Shown here: positions 6,884-16,144 of the stretch, piece by piece
How positions within the stretch are numbered: position 1 is the first letter of the stretch
Layout: each line of letters opens with the position of its first letter
DNA from: CAYTSA01 sp964440345
GTDB taxonomy: Bacteria > Desulfobacterota > Desulfovibrionia > Desulfovibrionales > Desulfovibrionaceae
Assembly (NCBI GenBank): GCA_964440345.1
Contig: CAYTSA010000038.1
Span: 1-33,368 of the forward strand
Reading direction: 5' to 3'
DNA: 33,368 bases
Notes under the pieces: model-generated
Database searches by the model: none
Seen by the model: only the letters and a program-made list of their open reading frames with translations
What the model was told of the DNA's origin: nothing
Made by a program: the position numbers and the translations under genes

Positions 6884-9800
6884 ATGCCCGATCTTTCCAG
6901 TGTTGTGTATATTCCCCTTACGCATGCAGAAAAGCGCATCTATTTCACCCAGAAGCTGCATCCTGGCTCGTCCATGTGGAACGTGCCGGCCAGTTTGCGG
7001 TTGGCCGGGGCCGACGCCGGCCTGCTTAGCCAGGCGGTTCGTTATGTGGCCGCTAACGCGCCTGGACTGCAGGTCCGCTTCACCGAGCAGGACGGGCAGC
7101 CGGTGAAGTGTATGGCGCCGGCTGCAGAGCCGCCAGAGGAATACGTTGAGCATCTGGATTTTTCCGAACAGGGCGAGGACGCTTACTGGGCCTGGGCCGA
7201 GGAGCAGGCGACGCAGCCTCTTCCCATGCTGGACGCGCGGCCATACTGTTTGGCCGTGGCCGACGCCGGCGGGGGCACGGCCTTTTTCTTTGCCAATTAT
7301 CACCACATCGCCGCGGACGGGGGCGCCAGTGATACTGTGTTCCACTGGGTGACCCGGAGCTATGAAGCCCTGCGCCAGGGCCAGGACCCCGAGCCCATCC
7401 CTCTGGTAGACCCGGCCCTGGCCTACAAGGCCGAGCAGGAGTATCTGGACTCCGGCCAGCGGGCCGAGGACGAAAAATATTGGAACGTGCTGTTCGAATC
7501 CATTCCAGAGCCTATGGACATAGCCGGCAAGCCCGCGACCGGCTCCCTGGCCCTTGACCATGTGAGCCGGCGGTTCGGGCCGGATACGACCAGGTTGCTG
7601 CTGGCCTGGTGCGCGGAGAATAGAGTTTCGCCTTTTCGCGTGGTGCTGGCGGCCATGGGGGCGGTGCTGTTCCGCACGCTGCGCCGGGAGGACGTGGTTT
7701 TGGGTACGGCCACTGCCAACCGTCACCCGGCAAAGCTGCGCGACGCCGTGGGCATGTTCGTTTCCACCTGCGCCATGCGCATGCAGGTGGAGCCCGACCT
7801 GACCTTTCAGCAACTCGTGGACAAGGCCAGCCATACTGTGCGCCAGACCGTGGCGCACGAGCGCTACCCCTACGATATGCTCACCGCAAACCTGCGCCAG
7901 CGCACGGGCGAAGCGCCAGACCTTATCGCCGCCACATTGGTGGAGGTGGTGCGCGCGCCTCTGCCGGACTACGCCGAAGTCCGGCTGCACAGCCACGGCG
8001 AGTCGCTCATTTCCCTGGCCTGCTTTCTCACCTACCCGCGGCGAAATCCGCAGGGCCAGGGCTCTGGAGTGACTGCGCCGAGCAGCTGTCCTGTGGAAAT
8101 GTTTTTTACCTATAATGCAAAAATGTTCGAGCCGTGGCGCGTAGAGCAGCTGGCCAAGCATGTGGAGAACGCTGTTCGCCGCGGCGTGGAGGCCCCGGAC
8201 ACGCCCGTAAAGATGCTGGACTTTCTGGGCGGGCACGAACGCAGCCGGCTGGTGGAAACTTTTAACGCCACGGGCGCGGACTGGGACTACGAAACCACCA
8301 TGCATGCGTGCATAGAGACCGCGGCCAAACGCTATCCTGGCCGCAACGCCGTGGTCTACCGCGGCAAAAGCCTGACCTACGCCGACCTGGACGCCAAGGC
8401 TAACGCGCTGGCCCGAAAGCTGCGCGACATGGGCGCAGCTCCGGGCAAGGTGGTGGGGCTGCTGGCGGACCGGTCGCTGGAGATAGTCGTCGGCCAGCTG
8501 GCCATCCTGAAGAGCGGAGCAGGCTTCATGCCCATCGATGCGGAGTATCCGGATTCGCGTATAGCCTACATGCTTTCTGACGTGCAGGCGGACATCGTGG
8601 TCACCCAGACACGCTTCATGCAGGGCGACCGGTTCGGCAAGGCCGCCGTGGTGAACCTGGACGATGCGGACATTTTCCAGGGCGACAGGTCGCCGGTGGA
8701 TTCCGGCGCTGCGCCGCACGACCTGTGCGCGGTCATCTACACCTCCGGCTCCACGGGCAAACCCAAGGGCGTGCTGCTGGAGCACTGGTCGCTGTGCAAC
8801 GTCATCATGGCCGCCATCCGCGACTGCGCCATAACCCAGGATGACAAACTCTCCAAGCACGCCAGCTTTTCCTTTGACGCCAGCATGCTGGAGGTGTTTT
8901 CAGCCCTGGCTGCTGGCGCGGAGCTGCACATCATTCCGGAAGATATCAAGCTCTCCTTGAGCCACCTGAACGAATATTATGAATCCAAGGGCGTCACCTG
9001 GGCCTTTCTGACCACGCAGCTGGGCGAGCAGTTCATGAATTTCATCGACAACAGGTGCTTGCGCATTCTCATGGTGGGCGGCGAAAAGCTGCGCACCTTC
9101 ACCCCGCGCAACTACCAGCTGAAGAACATATACGGGCCCACGGAGTGTTCCATCTACGCCACAGCCTACGACGTGGACCGCATGTACGACAACATCCCCA
9201 TTGGCCCGCCTGTGGCCAACTACCGCATCTACATACTGGACCAGTGGGACAACCCGCAGCCGGCCGGCTTTGGCGGGGAGATATGCGTAGCCGGCCCGGG
9301 CGTGGGCCGGGGCTACCACAACCTGCCGGAAAAGACCGCGGCCTGTTTTACGCCGGACCCGTTTCACGCCGGCGAGACCATGTACCGCACCGGGGACCTG
9401 GGCTGCTGGACGCCGGAAGGAACGGTGCTGCACCTAGGCCGCATGGACCGCCAGGTGAAGCTGCGCGGTTTTCGCATAGAACTTGGCGAGATAGAGAACG
9501 CCATGCTGGCCATGGAGGGCGTAACCGAGGCTGCGGTGTCTGATTTTCTGGACAGCTCTGGCCGGGTGTTTCTGTGCGGCTATTATTGCGGCAACGTGGA
9601 TTTGGACAGATTGCGTGAGCACTTGAAGGCTCGCGTTCCGGAGTTCATGGTTCCGGCGCACATGCTGCAGCTGGACGCCATGCCTGTGAACCCCAGCGGC
9701 AAAATTGACCGCAAGCAGCTGCCACGGCCGGAGGAAGAAGCGCAGGCTAGCGGAGAATTCGTGCAGCCTGAGGGCGAGCTGGAAACGGCCCTGGCCGCGG

Positions 9801-12800
9801 CCTGGGCCAAAGTGCTGGATGTGATGCAGGTGAGCGCTGAGGCGGATTTTTTCCGGTCCGGGGGTGATTCTCTGCGGGCGGTGAGTCTGCAGTTGACCCT
9901 GTCCAAAGAATTAGACAAGGATGTAGAACTGTCTGCTATATTTGAATATCCATCGCCAAGGGCCATGGCGCGCTATCTGGAGGGCGCGGCTGGAGCCGTG
10001 AGGCAAGCCATACCCAAAGCTGCCCGGGCAGACTACTACCCGGCCACAGTGGCGCAGCAGCAGCTGTACCTACTCAGCCGCATGGAGGGACTGGGAACGG
10101 CGTACAATATGCCCATGGTCCTGGAGTTGGGAGGCGATGTGGACGAGAAAAAGCTTTCCGGCTGCTTGCTGGCCATGGTGGACCGGCACGAGAGTTTGCG
10201 CACCGCTTTCACCGTGCAGGAGGGCAAATGCGTACAACAGGCGCAGGATAACGTGCACCTGAAGCTGGATTTCACCACGGTAACGGAGCCAGACCCGGCG
10301 CCGGCGATACGCGGTTTCGTACGTCCCTTTGATCTGGCGCAGCCGCCTTTGATGCGCGCCCTGCTGGTTGCGCACACGGACCCCAAAGGAGAGGTAAAAC
10401 GCTGGCTGCTGCTGGATTTTCACCACATTGCCTTTGACGGCGTTTCCGTGGGCGTGTTTCTGCGCGAGCTGGCGGCGTTGTACGCTGGAGAGGCTTTGGA
10501 AGCGCAGCATATACAGCATAAGGACTTCGCCGCCTGGGAGGCGGCGCACACGGACGAGGCCGTGCAGGCCCACGAAGATTTCTGGCTGGACCTGTTTGCC
10601 AGCCCGCCCGAGGTGGAGCTGCCCACCGACCACCCCAGGCCGGCCGGCGCGTCCTTTGCCGGGGATGTGTACCGCCATCTTTTGGACCATTCCGTCTCCG
10701 ATTCCCTGGTCAGGCTGGCCCGCAGCCAGGGCGCTACGCTGCATCAGGTGTTTATGGCCGGTTTGGCGGTCTTGCTGGGCCGTTGGGCGGACGCTGAGGA
10801 CCTGTGTCTGGGTACGAGCATGAGCGGCCGCGATCGTCCGGGGACAACGGAACTGGTGGGCATGTTTGTGCGGACCTTGCCGGCGCGCCTGCAACCAGCG
10901 GCGGATAAGACCTTTGCCGCGCTGCTGCAGGAAACCAGCAAGCAGATGCTGTCCATGCACGAGCACGGCGAGTACCCCGTCAGCCGGCTATACGAAAAGC
11001 TGGGCGTGAATCGTGGGCCAGGGCGGCATCCGTTGTTTGACGTAAACTTTGTGATGCGCAACATAGGCATGGCGACCAGCCTGCAGTCAGCAGGCATGAC
11101 GGTTGAAGTCTCGTTCATTCCCACGGGCACGGCCAAGTTTGACCTCTCCTTTGCCGCAGAGCAGCACGAACTGGGCCTGGCGCTGGAGGTGGACTACCGG
11201 ACGGCGATCTACGGCCGCGACACCGTGGCTCGCATGGTAAGCCAGCTGGAACGCATACTCCTGGCCGTCGCCGCGAATCCGGAACAACCTCTGGCGGAAA
11301 TTGATATCATAGGGCCAGAAGAGCGGGATACGTTGCTGCGCGGCTTCAACCCGCAGCCGACCGAGGCGCCCTGGTGGCCAACGGCGTGTCAGGCCATAAC
11401 GCGCCACGCCCAGAAACGTCCGGACCACACCGCGGTGCAGGCCGAGGACGGGACGCTGACATACGCTGAGTTGGAAGCGTTGGCCAACCGGGCGGCCCGG
11501 GCCATACAGGCGGCCGGGGCGAAACCCGACTCCATTGTGGCGGTGACCGCGGACCGGTCCAAATGGGCGGCAGTTGGCATGCTGGCCGCGCTCAAGGCCG
11601 GCGCGGCCTTTGTGGGGCTGGACGTGCACTACCCGCCGGAGCGCAAGCAGTTCATTCTGGAGGACACGAAGGCGCCCTGTGTGGTTGGCTCCACCGAGCG
11701 GCTGGCCGAAGTGGAATTCGACGGACCGAAAATTGCCCTGGACGGGGATTTGCCCCAGGACGCCACAGACCCGGACCTGGCCCGGGGCGGGAGCGACCTG
11801 GCCTACTGCATTTTCACCTCGGGCTCCACGGGAAAGCCCAAGGGCGTGCTCATTGAGCATCACTCCATGGTCAACTTCATCAACTGGTACGCGGCGCACC
11901 ACGAAATGACGCCGGATTCACACTGTGCAGCCTTTGCGTCCTTCAGTTTTGACGTGTCCGTGGTGCAGGTCTTCGCGCCGCTGGTCTCCGGCGCCGTGCT
12001 GCACGTGGTTCCTGAGGATTTGCGTCGCGACCCGCAGAAGCTGGACGAATACTTCCGGTCCAACAGCGTTACCCATGTCCATTTTCCCACCCAGTTCGCG
12101 GAGCAGTTCATGCGGCTGTGCGAGGGCGAATCGTTGACGCACATGGTGGTCGGCGGGGACCGGCTACGGTCTTACCGGCTGGAGAGTTTTCGGCTGGCAA
12201 ACGAGTACGGCCCCAGCGAGACGGCCATGGCCTGTTTGAGCTACGACGTGGACGAGGTGGAGCAGCAGCCGCCCGTGGGCTCGCCAGTGGCCAACACCCG
12301 CATCTATATATTGGACTCGCGCGGCCGGCTGTGCCCCCTTGGCGCGCCGGGCGAGATATGTGTCGCAGGAACAGGCGTGGGACGCGGCTATCTGAACCGT
12401 GGGGACCTGACAGCAGAGAAGTTTGTCCAGGATCCTTTTGTTGTGGGCGGCCGCATGTTTCGCACTGGGGACAAGGGCCGCTGGCTGCACGAGGGAATGG
12501 TGGATTTCATTGGCCGCATGGATTTTCAGGTGAAGATACGCGGCTATCGAGTGGAGCCCGGGGAGATAGAGGCTCGCATTAGCGGCACAGGCCGGGTGCA
12601 GGAATGCGTGGTTGTTCCGCTGGAAGAGCCCAGCGGCAAGGTGCTGGCCGCTTATTGCACGGCTGCGGGCGAGCTGGACGTTGATGCGCTGCGGAGTACG
12701 CTTAAGGCCGGGCTGCCGGAATACATGGTTCCGGCGCACATCATCCAGTTGGACAACATGCCGCTGAATCCCAACGGCAAGATAGACCGGAAAAAGCTGC

Positions 12801-14737
12801 CCCGTCCAGAGCTTGGGCCAGCCCAGGCTGGCCCACTGGAGCCGCGCAATGACAAGGAGGCGCGCATTGCCGCGGCCTGGGGAAAGGTGCTGGGCCACCG
12901 GGGCTACGGCCTGTTCGATTCCTTTTACGACGTGGGCGGCGATTCCTTGAGCGCCATCTCCCTGCTGGCCGAGCTGAGCGAAAGTTTTGACGTGAGCGCT
13001 TCGGACATTTTTGCGCACACCACCATAGCGGACCAGGCCGCGGCTTTTCCGGAAGCCGAGGTCGGCCGCTCGGCTCGTTTGTTGCGGTTGAAGGGGCTGG
13101 CGACGCCGCCGGCGCTGGATCCGGCCCTGGCCGCCCAAGAAGAGGTCTATGCAGCCAAACGCAAGGCCGACAGGGACCTGGACGCAACAACAACCACGGA
13201 CCTGGAGCACGTATTGCTTACAGGGGCCACGGGCACGCTGGGCATATACCTGCTGCGCGAGCTGCTGGACGATACCGAGGCGCGCATCACTGCGCTGGTG
13301 CGCGGCAAGGACGAACACGCCGTCCTGGACAGGCTGGCCAAGCACTATTACGGCCGCTTTGGCAGGGACCTGATAACCGACGCCAGCGACCGGCTGTACG
13401 TGCTGCCCGGCGACCTGGCCAAGCCGGACCTGGGCCTGCCCCAGGACGTATATGACCACGCCGAGGCCACGGTGGACGCCATTCTGCACTCCGCGGCCCT
13501 GACCAGCCACTACGGGGACTGGTCCGCGTTCCAGTCCGCCAACGTAGACAGCGTGGCCAACTTGGCCGCCTTTGCCCGCAAGGGCCGCTCCAAGGCCATG
13601 CACCACATATCCACAACGTCCATTGGCGCGGGGTCCGTGCCGGGCCGCAGTCAGGTGCTGTTCACCGAGTTCGACGTGGACCTGGGCCAGGAGTCTGGCA
13701 ACCTGTATGTGCGCTCCAAGCTGGAGGCGGAAAAGCTGCTGGAAAAGGCCCGGGAAGAGGGGTTGACCGTGAACGTCTACCGGGCTGGGAACATTACCTG
13801 CGACTCTGAGACCGGCGAGTTTCAGCGCAACGTGGACGACAACGCCTTCTACCAGCAGCTGCGCGCCTACGTAAACCTGGGCAAGGCGCCGGATGGGCTG
13901 GACGTGCGGAACATGACTTTTGTGGACCAGGCGGCCAAGACCATCGTGCTGCTCATGCGCCGGCCCGGCCTGGCCAACCAGACCTTCCACATCCACAACC
14001 CGCACCTGCTCAGCCTTTCCCAGGCGCTCAGCGACGTGGCGCTGGGGTTGCGGGTGGACAAGGTTCCGTTCGAGGAGTTCATCGAGTTCTTTGCCGCCCA
14101 CGCCGGCAAGACCGGGTTTGACGAGTATGTGGAGCGCATTCTGCTGCACCTGGGCTGGCAGGACTGGCTGGCCGACCCGGCCGCGACCAAGGCCGCCATT
14201 CGCGTGGAGCGCAGCGCGGACCTGCTGCAGCGGGCCGGGTTTGCCTGGAAGGTTCCCGAGCCGGAGGACCTGCGGCGCTTTGTGCTGCACGCCCTGGAGG
14301 ACCGGGTGGAGCCGCTGCAGTCCGTGCCGGGCTTTGCCGCGCTGGACAAGGAGACCCTGCTGGCTCTTGCCGCCCGGCTTCGGCCGGAGTATTTTCCTGA
14401 CGACCGGCTGCTGCAGACAGAAAAGCAGCCAGTGGACGGGGTCCGCTTTGTGATGGACGGCATGGTCGAAACCTACCGGCACAACTACAACGGCTGGGTC
14501 GGCACGGTGCGCGTGGGCGGCCCTGGATCGGTGACGGGCGAGGAGGCCATTCCCGGCGGGGACGAGCAGATGGCGGCGTACAACTCCGTGGAGGCCCTGG
14601 AGGATGTTTTTGCCTTCCAGGCTGACCCGGCGGACATGCGCCGGCTCATCATGGCCCATCCGGCTTTGGGCCTGGCCATGCTGCGGCTTGCCGCGGTCCG
14701 GGCCAACCAGGCCGAGACCCTGTTCGTGGCGCTGTAG
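6884..14737 (+). CDS. Two-module NRPS, C-A-T-C-A-T-R, with a C-terminal Crp-like effector-binding domain
   Basis: Multidomain synthetase of 2,617 residues. The ATG at 6884 is preferred over a TTG at 6824 because AGGAG (6872-6876) sits 7 bases upstream. Domains: C1 about 10-430 (HHIAADG at 140); A1 about 469-950 (YTSGSTGKPKG at 619, A10 Lys940); T1 with Ser996 (SGGDSL); C2 about 1050-1480 (HHIAFDG at 1180); A2 about 1497-1975 (FTSGSTGKPKG at 1644, A10 Lys1966); T2 with Ser2021; an NAD(P)H-dependent terminal reductase about 2108-2475 (TGATGTLG, YVRSK with Tyr2275/Lys2279, HISTTS); and about 2478-2615 resembling a cyclic-nucleotide-binding fold. There is no epimerase or thioesterase. By-eye pocket codes are DALFMGIIYK (A1) and DVVHVGEMAK (A2); both keep Asp235, so alpha-amino acids are expected, but the substrates are not assigned. 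The N-terminal C domain with no upstream loading module suggests N-acylation. An exporter follows immediately. Confidence 0.95.
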   Translation: MPDLSSVVYIPLTHAEKRIYFTQKLHPGSSMWNVPASLRLAGADAGLLSQAVRYVAANAPGLQVRFTEQDGQPVKCMAPAAEPPEEYVEHLDFSEQGEDAYWAWAEEQATQPLPMLDARPYCLAVADAGGGTAFFFANYHHIAADGGASDTVFHWVTRSYEALRQGQDPEPIPLVDPALAYKAEQEYLDSGQRAEDEKYWNVLFESIPEPMDIAGKPATGSLALDHVSRRFGPDTTRLLLAWCAENRVSPFRVVLAAMGAVLFRTLRREDVVLGTATANRHPAKLRDAVGMFVSTCAMRMQVEPDLTFQQLVDKASHTVRQTVAHERYPYDMLTANLRQRTGEAPDLIAATLVEVVRAPLPDYAEVRLHSHGESLISLACFLTYPRRNPQGQGSGVTAPSSCPVEMFFTYNAKMFEPWRVEQLAKHVENAVRRGVEAPDTPVKMLDFLGGHERSRLVETFNATGADWDYETTMHACIETAAKRYPGRNAVVYRGKSLTYADLDAKANALARKLRDMGAAPGKVVGLLADRSLEIVVGQLAILKSGAGFMPIDAEYPDSRIAYMLSDVQADIVVTQTRFMQGDRFGKAAVVNLDDADIFQGDRSPVDSGAAPHDLCAVIYTSGSTGKPKGVLLEHWSLCNVIMAAIRDCAITQDDKLSKHASFSFDASMLEVFSALAAGAELHIIPEDIKLSLSHLNEYYESKGVTWAFLTTQLGEQFMNFIDNRCLRILMVGGEKLRTFTPRNYQLKNIYGPTECSIYATAYDVDRMYDNIPIGPPVANYRIYILDQWDNPQPAGFGGEICVAGPGVGRGYHNLPEKTAACFTPDPFHAGETMYRTGDLGCWTPEGTVLHLGRMDRQVKLRGFRIELGEIENAMLAMEGVTEAAVSDFLDSSGRVFLCGYYCGNVDLDRLREHLKARVPEFMVPAHMLQLDAMPVNPSGKIDRKQLPRPEEEAQASGEFVQPEGELETALAAAWAKVLDVMQVSAEADFFRSGGDSLRAVSLQLTLSKELDKDVELSAIFEYPSPRAMARYLEGAAGAVRQAIPKAARADYYPATVAQQQLYLLSRMEGLGTAYNMPMVLELGGDVDEKKLSGCLLAMVDRHESLRTAFTVQEGKCVQQAQDNVHLKLDFTTVTEPDPAPAIRGFVRPFDLAQPPLMRALLVAHTDPKGEVKRWLLLDFHHIAFDGVSVGVFLRELAALYAGEALEAQHIQHKDFAAWEAAHTDEAVQAHEDFWLDLFASPPEVELPTDHPRPAGASFAGDVYRHLLDHSVSDSLVRLARSQGATLHQVFMAGLAVLLGRWADAEDLCLGTSMSGRDRPGTTELVGMFVRTLPARLQPAADKTFAALLQETSKQMLSMHEHGEYPVSRLYEKLGVNRGPGRHPLFDVNFVMRNIGMATSLQSAGMTVEVSFIPTGTAKFDLSFAAEQHELGLALEVDYRTAIYGRDTVARMVSQLERILLAVAANPEQPLAEIDIIGPEERDTLLRGFNPQPTEAPWWPTACQAITRHAQKRPDHTAVQAEDGTLTYAELEALANRAARAIQAAGAKPDSIVAVTADRSKWAAVGMLAALKAGAAFVGLDVHYPPERKQFILEDTKAPCVVGSTERLAEVEFDGPKIALDGDLPQDATDPDLARGGSDLAYCIFTSGSTGKPKGVLIEHHSMVNFINWYAAHHEMTPDSHCAAFASFSFDVSVVQVFAPLVSGAVLHVVPEDLRRDPQKLDEYFRSNSVTHVHFPTQFAEQFMRLCEGESLTHMVVGGDRLRSYRLESFRLANEYGPSETAMACLSYDVDEVEQQPPVGSPVANTRIYILDSRGRLCPLGAPGEICVAGTGVGRGYLNRGDLTAEKFVQDPFVVGGRMFRTGDKGRWLHEGMVDFIGRMDFQVKIRGYRVEPGEIEARISGTGRVQECVVVPLEEPSGKVLAAYCTAAGELDVDALRSTLKAGLPEYMVPAHIIQLDNMPLNPNGKIDRKKLPRPELGPAQAGPLEPRNDKEARIAAAWGKVLGHRGYGLFDSFYDVGGDSLSAISLLAELSESFDVSASDIFAHTTIADQAAAFPEAEVGRSARLLRLKGLATPPALDPALAAQEEVYAAKRKADRDLDATTTTDLEHVLLTGATGTLGIYLLRELLDDTEARITALVRGKDEHAVLDRLAKHYYGRFGRDLITDASDRLYVLPGDLAKPDLGLPQDVYDHAEATVDAILHSAALTSHYGDWSAFQSANVDSVANLAAFARKGRSKAMHHISTTSIGAGSVPGRSQVLFTEFDVDLGQESGNLYVRSKLEAEKLLEKAREEGLTVNVYRAGNITCDSETGEFQRNVDDNAFYQQLRAYVNLGKAPDGLDVRNMTFVDQAAKTIVLLMRRPGLANQTFHIHNPHLLSLSQALSDVALGLRVDKVPFEEFIEFFAAHAGKTGFDEYVERILLHLGWQDWLADPAATKAAIRVERSADLLQRAGFAWKVPEPEDLRRFVLHALEDRVEPLQSVPGFAALDKETLLALAARLRPEYFPDDRLLQTEKQPVDGVRFVMDGMVETYRHNYNGWVGTVRVGGPGSVTGEEAIPGGDEQMAAYNSVEALEDVFAFQADPADMRRLIMAHPALGLAMLRLAAVRANQAETLFVAL

Positions 14738-14740
14738 AAG

Positions 14741-16132
14741 ATGGACGCCGGCGCGCAACAGAACTCTTCGGCGTTGCACACCGCGGGGGTGGTGCTTACC
14801 GGGGCCATGGCCATCTTCATGGTCAACCTGGACGCCACGGTGGTGAACATCGTGCTGCCGAAGCTGTGCACGGTGTTCAATCTCACCACGGCGCAGAGTT
14901 CCCTTATAGTGATGGCCTATCTGCTGTCGCTCACCGGTACGGCGCTCATTTTTGGCCGGCTCAGCGATATGTTGGGCCCGGAGCGGTTGTTCATGGCCGG
15001 CTACGCGGTGTTCATCCTGGGCTCCGGGCTCTGCGCCCTGGGCTGGGACTTGTGGACGCTCTGCGCGTTCCGATTTGTGCAGGGCCTGGGCGGGGCCATG
15101 ATTTTCGCCACCAGCGCCGTTATTGTGATGCGCTATGTGCCGGAGAAGAAGCGCGGCCGGGCCTACGCGGTGAACGGGGCCATGGCTGGGCTGGGCTTTG
15201 CCATGGGTTCGCCTGTGGGCGGGTTCCTCTCCAATGCGTGGGACTGGCGGGCCGTGTTTCTGGTGAACATCCCTGTGGGGCTGCTGGGGCTGGCGCTGTG
15301 TTGGCGTTTTCTGGAGCTGCACGGCGGCAAACGCGTTGCGTCGAAGTTTGACGTTCCTGGAGCGGCGGCCAGCTTTTTCACTCTGGCCCTGCTGGTGGTC
15401 ACGCTGCATAGTGTGTCGGACGGGAGGGTCGGGTTGCCCTTTGCTGTTGGCCTAGCCTGCGCCGTGGGGCTGGGCTGGCTGTTCATCCGGTTGGAGCGCC
15501 GCAGCAACAACCCATTGGTACAAATGAGCATTTTCTGCAACAAACGGCTGAACTACGCCCTGGCGGCCACGGCCTTTTTTTACGCCTTTTTGCAGGGCAC
15601 GGCCCTGGTGCTGCCATTTTTTCTTATCCACGCCAGGGGGTTGACGTCATCCCACGCTGGCGGTCTGTTGGCCCTGGGGTCAATTACAACCATATTCCTC
15701 AGCCCTGTGGTTGGTTGGCTATGCGACAAGACGGGGCCGCGGTTGCCGGCGCTTTTTGGGGCTGGGCTGTTCATTGCGGCGTCCGCCATGTTCCTTGGCT
15801 TCGACGCCGGGACCCCTACCTGGGGTCTCATTGCCGCATTGCTTGTCTACGGGGTGGGAATCTGCTTTTTCAGCGCGCCTATTCTAACTCTGACCATGAG
15901 CCACGCCGACCCCGAGACCATGGGCGTGCTTTCTTCGGTGAAGTCAGTGGGCCCGTCGGTGGTGGGCATGTTGGGCGTGGGGACGCTGGCCACAGTGTAC
16001 ACCTTGCAAAGCGGCGGGGACACGCCCGAGGGCTCGATTGCCGGGTTCCACAGCGCCATTGTCGCAGCGCTGGGCATAGCCGTGTTGTGCCTGCTGTGCA
16101 CGGTGTTGACGCGGGCCAAGGAGCCACGTTGA
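14741..16132 (+). CDS. DHA2-family (EmrB/QacA-like) MFS drug:H+ antiporter, probable exporter of the NRPS product
   Basis: 463-residue polytopic protein, the size of a 14-helix DHA2 transporter. Family marks: LDATVVNIVLP in TM1 (motif D1), the GRLSDMLGPERLF loop (motif A), RFVQGLGGAM (motif B) and the antiporter motif C run GFAMGSPVGGFL with the following WRAVFLVNIPVG. The start is 3 bases after the NRPS stop with no clear Shine-Dalgarno sequence, so translational coupling is likely and the two genes form one operon. By position it should export or confer self-resistance to the peptide product. The stop is 12 bases from the stop of the convergent M23 gene, with no obvious terminator between. 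Confidence 0.93.
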   Translation: MDAGAQQNSSALHTAGVVLTGAMAIFMVNLDATVVNIVLPKLCTVFNLTTAQSSLIVMAYLLSLTGTALIFGRLSDMLGPERLFMAGYAVFILGSGLCALGWDLWTLCAFRFVQGLGGAMIFATSAVIVMRYVPEKKRGRAYAVNGAMAGLGFAMGSPVGGFLSNAWDWRAVFLVNIPVGLLGLALCWRFLELHGGKRVASKFDVPGAAASFFTLALLVVTLHSVSDGRVGLPFAVGLACAVGLGWLFIRLERRSNNPLVQMSIFCNKRLNYALAATAFFYAFLQGTALVLPFFLIHARGLTSSHAGGLLALGSITTIFLSPVVGWLCDKTGPRLPALFGAGLFIAASAMFLGFDAGTPTWGLIAALLVYGVGICFFSAPILTLTMSHADPETMGVLSSVKSVGPSVVGMLGVGTLATVYTLQSGGDTPEGSIAGFHSAIVAALGIAVLCLLCTVLTRAKEPR

Positions 16133-16144
16133 CACGCCGGCTCG

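Noticed and set aside
14305..14737. Calling the NRPS tail a cAMP-binding domain
   Set aside because: The overall fold pattern fits the Crp effector domain, but the conserved cassette Arg is not visible, so the ligand is left open.
12164..15409. Very long open frame (over 1,000 codons) on the minus strand under the NRPS and exporter
   Set aside because: Low-complexity His/Gln/Arg/Val-rich translation with no motif. It lies antisense to well-supported genes and is an effect of GC-biased codon use. The same applies to antisense frames at 6791-8860, 3924-5396, 24345-25895 and 32288-33355.
16133..16144. Shared terminator between the exporter and the convergent M23 gene
   Set aside because: Only 12 bases separate the stops, and no hairpin with T-run was seen.
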